A stretch of 64,000 nucleotides of DNA, taken from positions 806,001-870,000 of the forward strand of contig JANFNE010000004.1 of the NCBI GenBank assembly GCA_024867545.1, in the 5' to 3' direction. The translations under genes and the position numbers were made by a program. Positions 1 to 12,000 of the stretch are shown here, one piece after another. The DNA comes from Phytopythium helicoides (Eukaryota; Oomycota; Peronosporomycetes; Pythiales; Pythiaceae). Below the pieces are notes generated by a model. That model saw only the letters and a list, made by a program, of their open reading frames with translations. It had not been told where the DNA came from and did not search any database. Every line of letters begins with the position of its first letter. Position 1 is the first letter of the stretch.

Positions 1-1220
1 TTCTCGATCCAGCTCAAGTTTGCAGAGACAATGCAACAGCTAGAAGAATCAGTCCAAGCCCGCGACCAGCTTCTGAATCGACCGCTGCCTCGTCGTATTC
101 ATCGGCGCCATCATCGTCACCGAAAACCAAAGGTGCTCGTCGCAGACCAGAGTATGAATTCTGCTAATGTTTCAAGCAGCTTCGAAAGCGACAGCAGCAG
201 CAGCAGCAGCAGCAGCAGTGATGACGACGACGATCTAGTGAGTTCGGGAGCAAGTACCATTGTTGACTTGGCTCGACGCTATGGCCACCAACGATATCGA
301 CGTGAATCCGTCGAAACCTCTCAGCAAGCTTCAACGCCATCCTCATCGGACGACACAGCTCGGCACGCTTCGAGCATCAACAGTATGGCTGTCACGGCTT
401 CGGTGTCAGCGAACACATCGCCTTCAGTATTCCAGTCCTCTCATGCATCCTCTCCCGATCATGAAACTCCACCTCGTGTTCGACGGCAGGAAAACCCTGA
501 CACTTCAAATGCGGTGCATGTCACGCCAAGCACAGGAAGCAGCAAGAAGAGCGACGCATCTTTATCCAAGCAAGTCCACTTCGGCAGCAAGGAGTTTTCT
601 ACGCCACAGATCACTCGCAAGTTCTCTTTTGGGAGCTCCGACGACGACGACGACGACGACGACGTGCGTCCCCACTTCACTAGGGATATCGACGACTCGG
701 TCGCTGATATGAGTGGTCTCAGCTTGCTCGAAGGATCGAGTGTTCACAGCTCCGAGCTGAATGGCGAATCCTTCCTCCTCGCGTTTGAGCAGTTCAGACA
801 TGAGGTGAAAGGAGATCTGCCTGCCGTCTCCGCTTTTGCCGCAGGCTCATCATCCTCCAACGCGGCGAGGGCGCTTTTCACGACTCCAGGCGGGTTCGTG
901 ACACCAGAGAAAGTGAAGCCGGGCTCTTTGAGGCTTCAAGCCTGCGAAGACGACCTCCACGGTAGGCCGGAGGTAGTTGCCACTATCGAGACAGACTAGG
1001 GCTCCGACATCTGATGTAGATGTAGCTGCCCCAAATGGCAATCGAGAAGAGCTGCAGGAGCTTCGTCGGCAGCTGTGCCTCGACGTCCAAGCCGAGAGCG
1101 CGAATGCTAGCCCTGGCGTTCGCATCGGACGAGCGACAGGTCGATGCAACCAAGACGCGGCTGCTTGCTCTCCGATCGCAGCTGGACGCCGTCGAGGCGC
1201 AGCTCGCCGCCGTTCCCTAG
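1..1220 (+). CDS. 3' part of an Asp/Ser-rich, C-terminally coiled-coil protein (5' end outside window)
   Basis: The frame is open from base 1, so the gene starts upstream. The visible part is low-complexity (poly-Ser, two poly-Asp runs, a basic HRRHHRHRKPK patch) with TP-rich stretches such as FTTPGGFVTPEK that look like phosphosites. After a stop at 999 the same kind of protein continues in the next frame (REELQELRRQL), and then in the third frame (ERQVDATKTRLLALRSQ) to a stop at 1218-1220, so two one-base insertions near 1000 and 1110 seem to break it. The last ~60 residues form a heptad-like helix. I do not recognise the family. The convergence of two frames onto one coherent coiled coil is what I see; the joined gene is inference. 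Confidence 0.5.
192..218 (+). repeat. (AGC)9 coding microsatellite
   Basis: Nine AGC units encode a poly-Ser run in the first gene and are followed directly by GAC/GAT codons for poly-Asp. Slippage here would change protein length without breaking frame. Confidence 0.9.
640..663 (+). repeat. (GAC)8 coding microsatellite
   Basis: Eight GAC units encode a second poly-Asp tract in the same gene. Confidence 0.9.
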
Positions 1221-1363
1221 AGCTCCGATCCGCTTCAACTTGGCAGGCGATAGACGACACGAAATACAAAACCCGTAATATTGGTCTTCTTCACTATAAA
1301 AGCTTTCGAGCCAAAAAGCAAGGATCCCAACAAGCAAGCTCCGAACCCAGCAGCTCCTTGGAC

Positions 1364-2379
1364 ATGTCGTGGTGCACGATTGAGTCGGACCCCGGTGCGC
1401 CCCCGTCGCTAGATGGCTGCCTGTGCGTCTCCAGCTCCCGCTCTGACCCTGTCGCTCCCGGTTTCTCGCGCGTTCAGGCGTTTTCACGGCGCTGATCGAG
1501 GACATCGGCGTCAAGGGCGTGCAGGTGGAGGAACTCTACTCGCTGGACGAGGCGTCGTTCGCCGAGGTGTCGCCGGTCTACGGGCTCGTGTTCCTGTTCA
1601 AGTACGACGCGACGCACGCGCAGAGCGCCGAGGGCGTGGCGTTCGCGCCCGAGGATGGGCTCTTCTTCGCCAAGCAGGTCATCAACAACGCGTGCGCCAC
1701 GCAGGCGATCCTCTCGATCCTTATGAACAGCCCCGACGTGGAGCTCGGCCAGACCCTGTCCGAGTTCAAAGCCTTCACGGCCGACTTCCCCTCGGACCTC
1801 AAGGGCCTCGCCATCTCCAATAGCGACCAGATTCGCCTCGCGCATAACTCGTTCTCGCGCGCCGAGCCGTTTGTGATCGAGGAGCGCAAAGCTACGGCCG
1901 ACGACGACGTCTACCACTTCGTGGCCTATGTGCCCGTCAACGGCAAGGTCTACGAGCTCGACGGACTGCGCGAGGGCCCCATCTGCCTCGGCGACGTTCC
2001 TGGTGAGGGCGGTCGTGATGCATGGCTCCGCGTTGCGTGCCCCGTCATCCAACAGCGCATCGAGAAATACGCCGCGTCTGAGATCCGCTTCAACCTGCTC
2101 GCACTCATCCGCAACCGGATAGACGCTTATCAGGAGCAGCTTGCGCAGCTCGTCGAGCAGGAGCAGACGCCCGAGATCGCGCAGGTCATCGCTCAGCTGC
2201 AGGCTGACATTGCCAGCGAGGAGCACAAGCGCGCCAACTGGGCACTCGAAAACATGCGCCGCAAGCACAACTACATTCCTCTGATTGTCGAGCTGCTCAA
2301 GTCGCTTGCTGAGAAGAAGCAGCTTGCGCCACTCATTCAGCAGCAGCTCGCAGCCCCTGCTGCTCCAGCGCAGCAGTAA
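1364..2379 (+). CDS. UCHL5: Ubiquitin carboxyl-terminal hydrolase L5 (UCH37), peptidase C12
   Basis: Deubiquitinase that in other eukaryotes binds the 19S proteasome (ADRM1/Rpn13) or INO80. Two exons (1364-1394, 1478-2379) flank an 83-bp GT-AG intron. Splicing gives [21 protein letters not shown], which matches the family N terminus. The 310-aa product carries the catalytic Cys in NNACATQA, the His in [11 protein letters not shown] and the Asp in [11 protein letters not shown]. The C-terminal UCH37-specific helical tail ends in [21 protein letters not shown], the ULD segment that contacts Rpn13 in animals. No frame break occurs. The length is close to the human protein (329 aa). UCHL5 rather than L1/L3 is supported by that C-terminal extension. 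Confidence 0.93.
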
Positions 2380-2611
2380 GGCCCACAGAGCATTTTTGAG
2401 CTCGCCAGGCTTTGGATGACAACAACGATAAACCAATAGCATCATTGTGGTCAACTAGTCCGCATAGACGTGTCATGTTTGGACGAACGTAGCGAGATGA
2501 TGCATCCGCCTAGCGCAGACGCGCACGCTTTCTAATAGGTCGAGCGACGGCCAGCAGGTTGGTCGGGGGCGATCACCACGCCTGCGACGACACGCAATCT
2601 TCTATGAGGGT

Positions 2612-3247
2612 CTAGCAGCCGCCGCGCAGCTGCAGCACCATGTGGATGGTGCCGCCGGCCGCCACGTTGTAGTCCTGGAGCGTCTTGTCATCGGCACTGT
2701 GCTCGAAATAGTGGCATCACTGTTAGTGTCAACGCCGTGGGTACATATCTAGTCACCAGCGCAGCACGCACAGCTGCTTGCCGCTGTAGATGAGTCGGAT
2801 CTGGTCGACCTGGATGCCCTCCTTCTCCTGGAGTGCCTGCTTCACATGCAGGATCTGCTCGTTCCGACATATAACAACGCATCAGCTCCCGCGCTTCTCG
2901 GATTCGCACCCACCCACCCACGCACCGTGTTGTCGGGTTCAAAGTTGAACGTTTGCTGCCGGATCGACCACGCGAACGACCTCCATCAGCTCAACCATCC
3001 CTCCCTCCACTCCACAAACAGTCTCCAGCGCCTCACCTTGCGGCCCGTGAGCGTCTGCAGCGTCCGATTCCACCGCACCGCAAGGAAAAAAAGGTTAGTC
3101 TCCCGCCTCCCACCGCGCCTCATCCCCAAGCAGCCGCGAGCCCAGCGCCTCCAAGACGAAGCAGCAGCGAGCGCTCTACGCCTTCGGCCCAGCGCCAGTG
3201 CATCGCAGCGCTCTCAGGAGGCAGCGCACCTTGATCTGGATCTGCAT
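2612..3247 (-). CDS. NEDD8/RUB-family ubiquitin-like modifier, five exons
   Basis: Found by splicing five short minus-strand exons: 3230-3247, 3037-3054, 2926-2955, 2772-2854 and 2612-2696. All introns are GT-AG (175, 81, 71 and 75 bp). They join in frame to a 77-aa protein beginning MQIQIKTLTGRK, with EKEGIQVDQIRLIYSGKQL in the middle and ending MVLQLRGGC. The ubiquitin fold is kept throughout, with Gly75-Gly76 followed by one Cys that must be removed. Residue 72 is Gln, not the Arg of ubiquitin, and the Lys63 position falls in AAGGT, as in NEDD8/RUB (DYN..GGS). Both features favour a NEDD8-type modifier of cullins over ubiquitin. The MQI start is ubiquitin-like, so a divergent Ubl remains possible. 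Confidence 0.84.
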
Positions 3248-3469
3248 GTTGCCGGCTCCGCTTCTTCCTTGGCTAGACTTTGATTTTCTGTGAGGGTGGG
3301 AAAAAGCGCACGACAGGAGACTACCGGGTAGTCCTCTTCTGATATTCCTTTTGGACCAATCAAGACGCTCCATATACCTATTATTGACCTATCCGGTCGC
3401 GCTCGGACGTCGCCTCGACACCTCCAAGCCCATTATATCGCGCTTGACCTGACGACGAAGCCCGGCGCC

Positions 3470-4487
3470 ATGTTCTCGCTGCTGCTGGGGCTGTGGGAGT
3501 TCCTGTTCTCCAAGGCGGAGCTGCATCTGCTCATCGTGGGGCTGGACGACGCTGGAAAGACGGTACGGTACGTGCGCCAGCGCTGCGGCGTGCGTGGTCT
3601 GCGGGGGATCGCTGACGGCTGCCGGTCGCAAGCGCAGACGCTGCTGGAGCAGCTGAAGAGCATCTTCGGCAAGAAGCCGGGCATCCCGCTCGACAAGATC
3701 CCGCCCACGGTCGGACTCAACAGTGAGTGACGTCGGTTGGTTTTGCGGGGATGTGGCGCGCGCTAACGGAGCGAGTGCCAGTCGCGCGCGTGGACATCAG
3801 GCGCTCCAGGATCATCTTCTGGGACCTCGGCGGCCAGGTTCGTTGCTGGCGGCGCCGTGGTTTTGGAGCGCACGAGCTGGAGGACTGGCACTCATGTGGA
3901 GATTACAGGAGCGGCTGCGCGCGATCTGGAACAAGTACTATAGCGAGAGCCACGGCATCGTGTTCGTCGTGGATTCGGCCAATGAGGCTCGCTTCCAGGA
4001 GGCCAAGCAGACCCTGCGTGCGGATTGCCCGAGTGTGGATTTGCTCGCTATGGTATCATGCCCTGAACGGCTCTACTTGTGCGGCGATTGTACAGATGCG
4101 ATGCTGGAAAACGAGGAGCTGGCGGGGGTTCCCTTGCTGGTGCTCGCCAACAAGATGGATCTCGAGGCAAGAGAGCGATCTTGTGATGACGTATAGTGTC
4201 AGTGAACTAACACGCCTGTGACTACATCAACAGAACGCACAGTCTGTACAGCACATACGATCACTATTGGACATCGAGTCGCACGCTGGCGCTGTCAATG
4301 GATTTTCCATTTGCGCGCTCACCAGGTACGAGCGCAAGGTTCTCAATTGGATGCTATTTTGTTGCTCACTTTCTCTCGCCCACATTACAGAGAAGGAATT
4401 GAAGGCGCTATGAACTGGCTGGTCGATGCCGTCAAGGCGAGCGATCGGTATTACGAAAAGTCTTCGACCGGATCGTGGGGCGACTAA
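3470..4487 (+). CDS. ARFRP1: ADP-ribosylation factor-related protein 1 (Golgi ARF-like GTPase)
   Basis: Small GTPase that in other eukaryotes works at the trans-Golgi upstream of ARL1/golgin recruitment. Seven exons (3470-3562, 3638-3722, 3782-3837, 3909-4017, 4096-4166, 4234-4325, 4391-4487) join to exactly 200 aa (human 201) with no frame break. Motifs: G1 GLDDAGKTT, switch I IPPTVGLN, G3 WDLGGQ, G4 LANKMD. The N terminus MFSLLLGLWEF and the insert KSIFGKKPGIPLDKI are specific to ARFRP1 rather than ARL2/3. The fifth intron (4167-4233) starts with GC (GAG|GCAAGA), the only well-supported GC-AG intron I found in the window. The next gene converges from the minus strand. Confidence 0.93.
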
Positions 4488-4780
4488 AATGCATTCATCC
4501 GTACGTCGCTGTACTGCGAAATCCTATCAAGGCCTCATAGATTCGGATTATCCTTCTCAAGAACGTCGTGAATTCATCAACCACATTGTTGCCTGTCAAG
4601 TTCACGAGGTGATCGACGAGACAGCAGCGTCTCCAGTAGCATCGTTATCATTTTTTGCTAGTGTTCTCCTGTCCCCTCTCGCTCGTTGGTGATGACGCCA
4701 CCAGCGATCGAAAAGTCCAGTCGTCGTCGTTTCTCTAAATGCTACCTCGACCGGCACGCCAACGCGACCGCAGCAAGCGC

Positions 4781-5714
4781 TTACAGGTTGCGCGTGCGCG
4801 CGAGGTTGCTGATCTCGACGAGCGAGTGGCCCGTCTTCATGGCGATCTCCTCGGCCGTCTCGTGCTTGGCGAGCGCGTCGAACGTGGCCTTGATGACCGT
4901 GTACGGGTTGCGCTGGCCGTGGGTCTTGGACACGACGTCCGTGATGCCAAAGCAATCGAGCACACAGGCAACCGTGTCGCTGACCGTGAGGCCCTTGCCC
5001 TGCGGCGCCGGACGCAGGAACAGCGTGCAGCTGTTCCACTTGCCGCGCACCTTCGTGGTACAGCGTGCGGTCGTCGAAACGGTCGATGTACGTGAAGTTC
5101 TTCATGGCGAGCTTGGTGCCGCGCAGGATGGCGTCCGGCACCGACGCGCCCTTGCCAACAGCGTAGCCGGCGCAGCCCTGGCGGTTGCCGACGACGACCA
5201 TGGCGCGGAAACGCAGGATGTTGCCCTGCGTGGTGACCTTCTGCACCTTGTCGACGTGCACGATCTGCCGCAGCAGGCCCATGCGCTGCAGGTTAAGCGC
5301 CTCATCGTCCTCGGTGTCGTCGAACTTCATGTCCTTCTCCTCCTCGTTCATGGCGCGCACGTCGCGCAGGATACCGGCGTCGGGCGTCTGGTACAGCCCG
5401 GGCTGGTCCATGTCGACGAGCGAGATCTTCTCCTTCTTGAACTCGTTGAGGATGCGGCGGCGCACCTTGCCGCGGTTCTCGGGCGCCACGACCATGAAGC
5501 GGCTCTTCTTGGCGGCCTCGGGCATGCCCTGGCGGCGCGGCATGGCGTCCTTGCGCGCCTTGGAGATGATCGGGTCGTCCGGCTCGTCCTCGTCATCGAT
5601 CGACTCCATGTCCGAGAAGCGCGCCACCTGCAGCGCGCCGGCCGGGCCACCCGCCGTCACCTGGCGGCGCGCAGCGGCCACGGCGGCCGCGCGAACCGAG
5701 AAGCGCTGCAGCAT
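4781..5714 (-). CDS. Mitochondrial small-subunit ribosomal protein uS5m
   Basis: The S5 domain is clear: double-stranded-RNA-binding segment ILRFRAMVVVGNRQGCAGY, then KGASVPDAILRGTKLAMKN, then the C-terminal S5 half TLFLRPAPQGKGL with KTHGQRNPYTVIKATFDAL. The N terminus from ATG 5714 (MLQRFSVRAAAVAAARRQ) is Arg/Ala-rich without acids, as in a mitochondrial presequence, and is followed by an acidic linker. This points to the mitochondrial ribosome rather than the cytosolic uS5. One extra A near 5053 (CACGAAGGTG on the coding strand) breaks the frame between LYHE and RGKWNS; dropping it gives 310 aa. An error in the sequence is more likely than loss of an essential gene. Confidence 0.88.
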
Positions 5715-6047
5715 GGGTCCGTGGTCTGCTCGGCGTCCATTTCGAGCGTTAGCACGCGCTTTCTGGGGCGAGTAAGGCATCAAACGGACGCTCGGGAGCT
5801 GGCGCGACGGCCCATCGGGTCGCCAGCGGCCATTCCGCGCGTCCAGCAGCGCCACAGGCGCCACCAGCGCCGCACCAACTCGGCAAGCAGCTTACCTCGA
5901 ACCTCGTGGGCCGCAAATGAGTGGCCGACTCGAGCCTCCCCTGGTTGATGCAAAATGACTTCCCAGTAGTCACAACCTGAAAAATAATCCCGAGGCATGT
6001 AGGTGCAACCAGCCCTCCCTCGTTCATGCGACCGTTCCCGCGGCGCG
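5715..6047. other. Divergent intergenic region, uS5m / CEP290
   Basis: 333 bp between two divergent start codons must hold both promoters. I see no clear oomycete initiator, TATA box, repeat or RNA gene. Confidence 0.6.
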
Positions 6048-9000
6048 ATGGCGACGACGCGCTGCGGGCGCGCGGACTGCACGGCGCTGCGCGAGGAGCT
6101 GGAGCTGGTGCGCGGCGACCTGCTGGAGCTCGAGGGCGAGAGCGAGGCGCTGCACGACCGCGTGGCGGCGCTCGAGGCCGAGCGCAGCGACGGACAGGCG
6201 CGCGAGCGGCGCGATCGCGAGGCGCACGAGGGCGAGGCGCGGCGGCTCTCGGCGCTGGTGCAGAGCCTGACAGAGCAGCTGGAGGCCGCCAAGAGTCCAA
6301 GATGGGGCTGCGCCAGCGGCGGAGGCGCCGGGAAAGCAGCGGGAGATGGAGATGGAGCGCGCGTGCGAGGAGCTGCGGGAGCGCAACGCCGAGCTGGAGA
6401 AGCAGCTGGGCGAACTGCACGCGTCGGTGGCGAGTGAGACGGCGGCGGCAGCGGTGGCCGGCGGAGCAGACCGTGCGTATCGCCCAGGACAGCAAGGACA
6501 AGCGCGGCGAGCTGTACAAGGCGCTGAGGGAGAACGAGAAGCTGCGCGCTGAGCTGTCGGTGACCAAGTCCTCACTGCGAGCTGCTACGGAAAAAGTGGC
6601 GGCGTACGATGCGTCAGTGCACGGGCCTGCATGCGCAGCTGGAGGACTACCGCGCTGCTGTTGACGAACAGACGCTTGAGATCACTCAGCTGCACGCCAA
6701 GCTGGAGCAGGTCGAGCAGGAAAAGAGCGTCATTGAAGGCAAGCTGATTGAGATGGACGAGCAGGAAACCGACGTCGAAGCGTTAACACGACAAAATCGA
6801 GCTGCATTCGACTTGGAGCGTGCTGCAATGACCCGTGAGCTGGAGCGACTGAAGGCACAGCTAGAGCAGCTGAAGGTGGTGAACGTACAGCAACAACAGC
6901 AATCCGGTAGAAACGACACCGAGCCAAGTCTGCAACGCCCACGAGCTTCAACACGATCAAGAGCTGCATCGCTTGATGCTGACGAAGGCGATGTACGTGA
7001 GATGAGCAAGCAACTGGAGCTCTTGCAGGAGCTACGTATTCGTGACAAGAATACGATCCTGGAGCTGAACCAGAGAATTCTCCAGCAGCAGAGCGACTTG
7101 GAGAGTCTAGCTGAGCACATGGCTTCCGCGAGCGGACAGGGCAGCACTAACTGAAGCTGCAATTCGAGCGGCACTTGACAAAGAAGCATCCGGTCGAGCT
7201 GCAATTCAGACAGAAAACACAAAGATGGCGAGAAGGCTAAAAGAGCAAGGCGCACTCATTCGTGATCTAGAAACGCGTCAAGAAGAGCTAGAGCGTCAGC
7301 TGCGTGACGCAAACGAAAGAAATGAACAATATGAGCGCGGGGCCGGTCTGGAAGATGTCATGAAATACCAGAAGCAACTTCGAAAAGAATTGGAGAAGCA
7401 GCAACAGGTCAGCATTAAGCTCCGCGACCAATTGAATGAGCAGATAGAAGCTGCAGGTCGTCTGCACACTAGTTTCGAGCGCTTAAAAGCCGAGACTGGC
7501 CGTCCTCCTACATTCCAATATGACGAACTGGTCGTGGCGGAGCATTTGCAGGGCCAAGTGGCCGTGCACCGCGCCGTGATGGCGCAGATGGAGCAGCAGG
7601 TCCAAGAGCTCGAAGCTGAGCGCGTGCGACTCCTACAACGCTTGAGGGACCAAGCACGAGTAGCTGGTGACAAGCTGTACGAGACTCATGGGCTGACGAT
7701 CGAGCAATGGGAAGTTGTTGAGGAGTTCATGGATCAGCTAAAGCGTGCTCCTGAGGTTGCCAAGCGTGTTCTGCACGGGGAGGCGCTTCCACGTGACTCA
7801 GATGATGGTGATCATTGGGATTTGGTGGCAAAAGCTGAGACTGAAGCCTCTCGTCTACAAGGAGAAGTTACTCGGCTACTTGTTGAACTAGAAGCAGCAA
7901 AGGCTGAAACTGTTGCAGCTAAAGCGATATCTGAAAGCTGTCAAACAGGAGCTAGTGGGGATTCAAGAGATGGTCTAGTTGCTTCATTGCGTGGCGCTAT
8001 CCAAAAACTTCAAGTGGAGTGCGATAAATTGAAGAGTGAGCTGGATTCAACAAAACTAGCACTTGAAAACGAGAAGCAAGTCGCCTCTGCAGCAAAGTTG
8101 CCGAACGATTCACCTGACTCACATGAAGGAAATAAGCGATCGGCCCATGCCAAGAGAGGAGTTGGTAGCCGTGGCACACAGACAATTGCTGTAAATATCC
8201 AAGATTCAAGTGGGACAGCTGTGCTAAGTCCTCCAGCCAACAATCTCGCTAAAAAGAAGCAAGCTGTTTCGCCGGAGGGAAGTAATACGGCGGAGAACAT
8301 AGCCCAAACGGTCGTGAAAGCGCTCGAAGCGCAGCTTCAGATGCTGAAGCAGGCCACGATAGCCGCGCAACCCAAACCTGCGGACCCTACATCAACAACT
8401 AGTTCTGCTCCAGTCTCTTCGATAGTCGTAACGAACAGCACGAGTAAGTCAGCACCTCCGAGCGCTCGGTCAAAGACTCCCCGTGGCCGTCCCGATACTG
8501 CCGGAAACTGCTCCGCAGAAAGCCCCACCAATGAACCTCCCGACCCTATGACTCTCGCGACAGACGAAGAATTGGCCAAGCAGATCGACTACTTGAAGGA
8601 ACTCAACATTTGTTTGGACGAATTAGCGGAATCAGAAACTCGTGAAGAGGCTCTAGAAGCGCAGCTCCAAGAGCATGAGCACGCTTTCCAGTCCCTTATG
8701 GACCAACATACAATGCTCTACGCACATTTCTTCCACATGCATTCGCAATATGCTGCAGCAGAGGCCAAGCTTCGGCGCGAGCGCGACCAACTCGAAGCTT
8801 CAAGCCGAGAGTTGGAGATCAAATGCCAACGTCTCGAAGCTGGGATGCACGCTATTGGTGGGTTAGACACAGACAGCTCGATGAATGAAGATGTAATACC
8901 GTCGGACGCACAGCTCAAAGCCCAAGTGACACATCTCACGCGCCAGATGGCATCGTACGAGGTAAACGATGCGCGTTGGAAGCGGACTTGTCGACTTCTA

Positions 9001-12000
9001 CAAGATGAGCTTCGAGCCAGCGAGCGACGCAACGCTATTCTTGCGAACGAATGGCTCGATATGGAGAAGACTCTAAAGTTTCGAATCATGTATCTGGAGA
9101 GTTGGAAGCAAGGAGCTGGCGACATGATGGAGCGAATGGACAAAGCATTAGGAGCAAGCATACTGAAGGAAGCAGCTGATCGTCAACAGCATGCACTTGT
9201 AGACGTGCTGTGCAAGTATCGCGATGTGAGTAGTGCCTACGCTGATGTGCGCGTGAAGTATTTGGAGTTGTATGATCTACCAATGCAGTTAAGCAAAACT
9301 CAGCATAGCCTCAAACTGCTTGAGGCAGAAAAGCGTGCGCGAGAGGAAACGGGAGGCAACGACGGTGGCACAACAGCTCGCAAAAAGCAAAGTAGCAATG
9401 GCCCGCGAGCTGGATCAATTGACTCGGTAATGCAAGCTCGGATCTCTGAGCTTGAGCTTGAGTTGAAGCATCAAGTCGAGCGAGTCAAAGAGCTTGAGTT
9501 GGAGCGCGCAAAGAAGTTTGAAGAGCTTGAAGAAGGAGATGCTGGTCCGCAAAACTGGCAGAAAGCACTTGTGGTTTCGGCTATCGGGGATGGTGATCGG
9601 AGTCGAAGTGGTGATAATGCGCTCGTAGCTGAAAATGAGCTTTTGTACGAACGCATTAACGAAGTCGAACAGCTATACGAAGCGCTGACTCGTGAATGCA
9701 CAAAATACAAGGATGTGGCAACACTGGCTGCCTCCCAAGCGAACTTGCTTTCCAAAAAGCTGCTTCAAACGCAGCGAGAGCGCCAAGACGAATCAACACG
9801 ACGACGACAGCTCGCGTCTGCTTCCGAAGATCAGGCTCTCGTGGGCCACTTGCAGCTGGAGCTCATGCAGCTGCGTACTACGTATCAGCAATTCGCACTA
9901 AAGCATGACCTTGTCATCGAGAGTCAGCAACGCGCACTCCTTGAGCGCCAACAGGTCGAGTTGGAAGCTGAAAAGAGTGCTAAAGAGTTGGTGGAAGTTC
10001 GAGAATCTGCAAGAGAAAAAGTTAACAAGCTCGAGGCGGCATTGACTCAGGTCAGCACACGCGATCTCACTGCTAGAAACGCCAAATGGGATGCGTTCCG
10101 CAAACGCCTAGACACACTAGAAGATGACCTTCGCGCCGAGCACTCGCGACGCAAGCAGCTCGAGCTTGAACTGGAAGAGAAGATGCAGCGCTCGGTTAAT
10201 ACTAGCGGTACTGGCGCCTCGGTGGCGGCCATGACAGAAGTCAATCGTCTGCGCACTCGAGTGGAAGAGCTAGAAACCCGTGAGCGAGCACTCATCGCCC
10301 AGCTTGAAGCACTTTCCGCAGCAGCTAGCAACAGCGCACGCGCTGAGACGAGAGAGCATCTGCTGGAGGCCGAACTGGTGGACACCAAGGCACTCAATGA
10401 AGATCTTCTGCGACAGATTCAGAGTGATCAGTCGAGGGTGGCCTCCTTATTGGAGCAGCTCGGTGCACTTGAACGTGACCATCGTGAGCTTCGTTCACAA
10501 AAAGAAGATGTGGAGCTTGAGCTACGCCAACGTTTACAACAGCTCGAGTGCGAGGATAATCAACGGCAACATTCACGTGAGGAAGGGACTCCAGGGTCCC
10601 CACTTATGCGCAAGAAAGTCGGACTGTACGAGCAAGATCAAGCACAATTGCAACAGGCTGCTCAGGCTACCATTGCTAGTCTCAAGCAACTCGTTGAGGA
10701 TAAAAACGAACTCGTGCGTGAATATCAGCAGAAACTGGCGTCTGTGCGTGCCGAGGTGGCACAAAGCAAGGCACAAGACCGAGTGGATGCTTCAAAACTT
10801 CACAAACAGTTGTACGAAGAAAACCAGCGCGTAATAGCGCAGTTGCAAGACGCAACAGCTACAATCCGCCAGCTAGAGAGATCAGGAAAAGATAAGCGTG
10901 CCCTGCAGGCGGCTCAAGAGCGCCACGAACAGGTGTTGCGATCCTGGAAGCAATCGGAGTTGGCACTGGAGGAAGCGCGACAAAAGATCCACGAGCTTCA
11001 AGCAGTGCTTGAGACAACTATAAACGAGCGGGATTTGGCTGAAGCGCGTGCAGGCGAAGCCTTAGAGGAAATTGTTACGCTTCAAAGCAACGCAGAGGAG
11101 CGTACAAGGATTGTATCACAACTGGAGCAGCGAATTGGTGCTGCACGTGGTGAGATGCGCAAAAAAGACGACAAGCTCCAGCTACTACGGGATGCAATCA
11201 TCAAACTCAAGGAAGAGTTCCTCAAGGCTGAAGATCGCCATGCTGTGGAGCTTGCACGAGCACAGCATGCACTAACAGCTAGCCAACTGGACAGGGGGAG
11301 GCGTAAAAAGAAAGAGGAAGCGCGCGAAGTAGAGCAGGATGCTTGGCAAGACGAGAAGCAGCATTTAGAGGCCCAGGTCAAGATCTTACAGGATAAACTA
11401 TCGCTAGAGCGATCACGATCTGGAAGAAAGCCAAGGCAGCAACGATCTGGCGAAGAGGAGGAGAAGCAGAAGGATGGAGATGACAAAAAGGCGAAGAAGC
11501 TTGAAGCTGAGATAAAAGTACATGTAAAAGAAGGTGAAGTGTTGAAGAGAGAGCTCGAGCGGCTGAAGACTGCAGTAAAAGAGCAGGCAGTAAGTCACGC
11601 AAGGACGGTCGAGGAGCTCGAGAAGAAGCTTAAAGTTATGCAAGCTCAAAACGCAGCGTTGCGAGAAGCAGCAAGGCCTATGGAGCAGACGCCGCAAATT
11701 CTAAGGAAGAAAGTCGACTTCGAGAAGAACTGGAGGCCTCTGAGGAGACAGTGAGCAAGTTGAAGAGACGAGTGGATACGCTAACCGCACGGCTCAAGGA
11801 GCTTCAAGAGGCGATAGGGGCTAAAGACGAAGAGCTCTCTGCGTCAAAGTTGCTAGTCGAGCGCCTTGAGAAAGACCTGAAAAGACGACGAGAGCTCCCA
11901 GTAAAAGTGAAGCAATCGACAAATGATCTCAATGACGTAATGATAACCAAGTGGAAAGCCCAAGTAGCAGACTTGGAGCGCCAAAACGCATTCCTTCAAG

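Noticed and set aside
962..999. A 38-bp GT...AG micro-intron in the first gene
   Set aside because: Far shorter than the 56-93 bp of almost every other intron here, and removing it does not restore the following frame without a second change.
1474..2454. 326-codon open frame on the minus strand
   Set aside because: Antisense of UCHL5; rich in Leu/Val/Glu as expected from GC-rich codon shadows, with no family features.
4686..5948. 420-codon open frame on the plus strand
   Set aside because: Antisense of uS5m, composition HVDERDLLLLELVEDAA-like, a shadow of the basic/acidic codons of the real gene.
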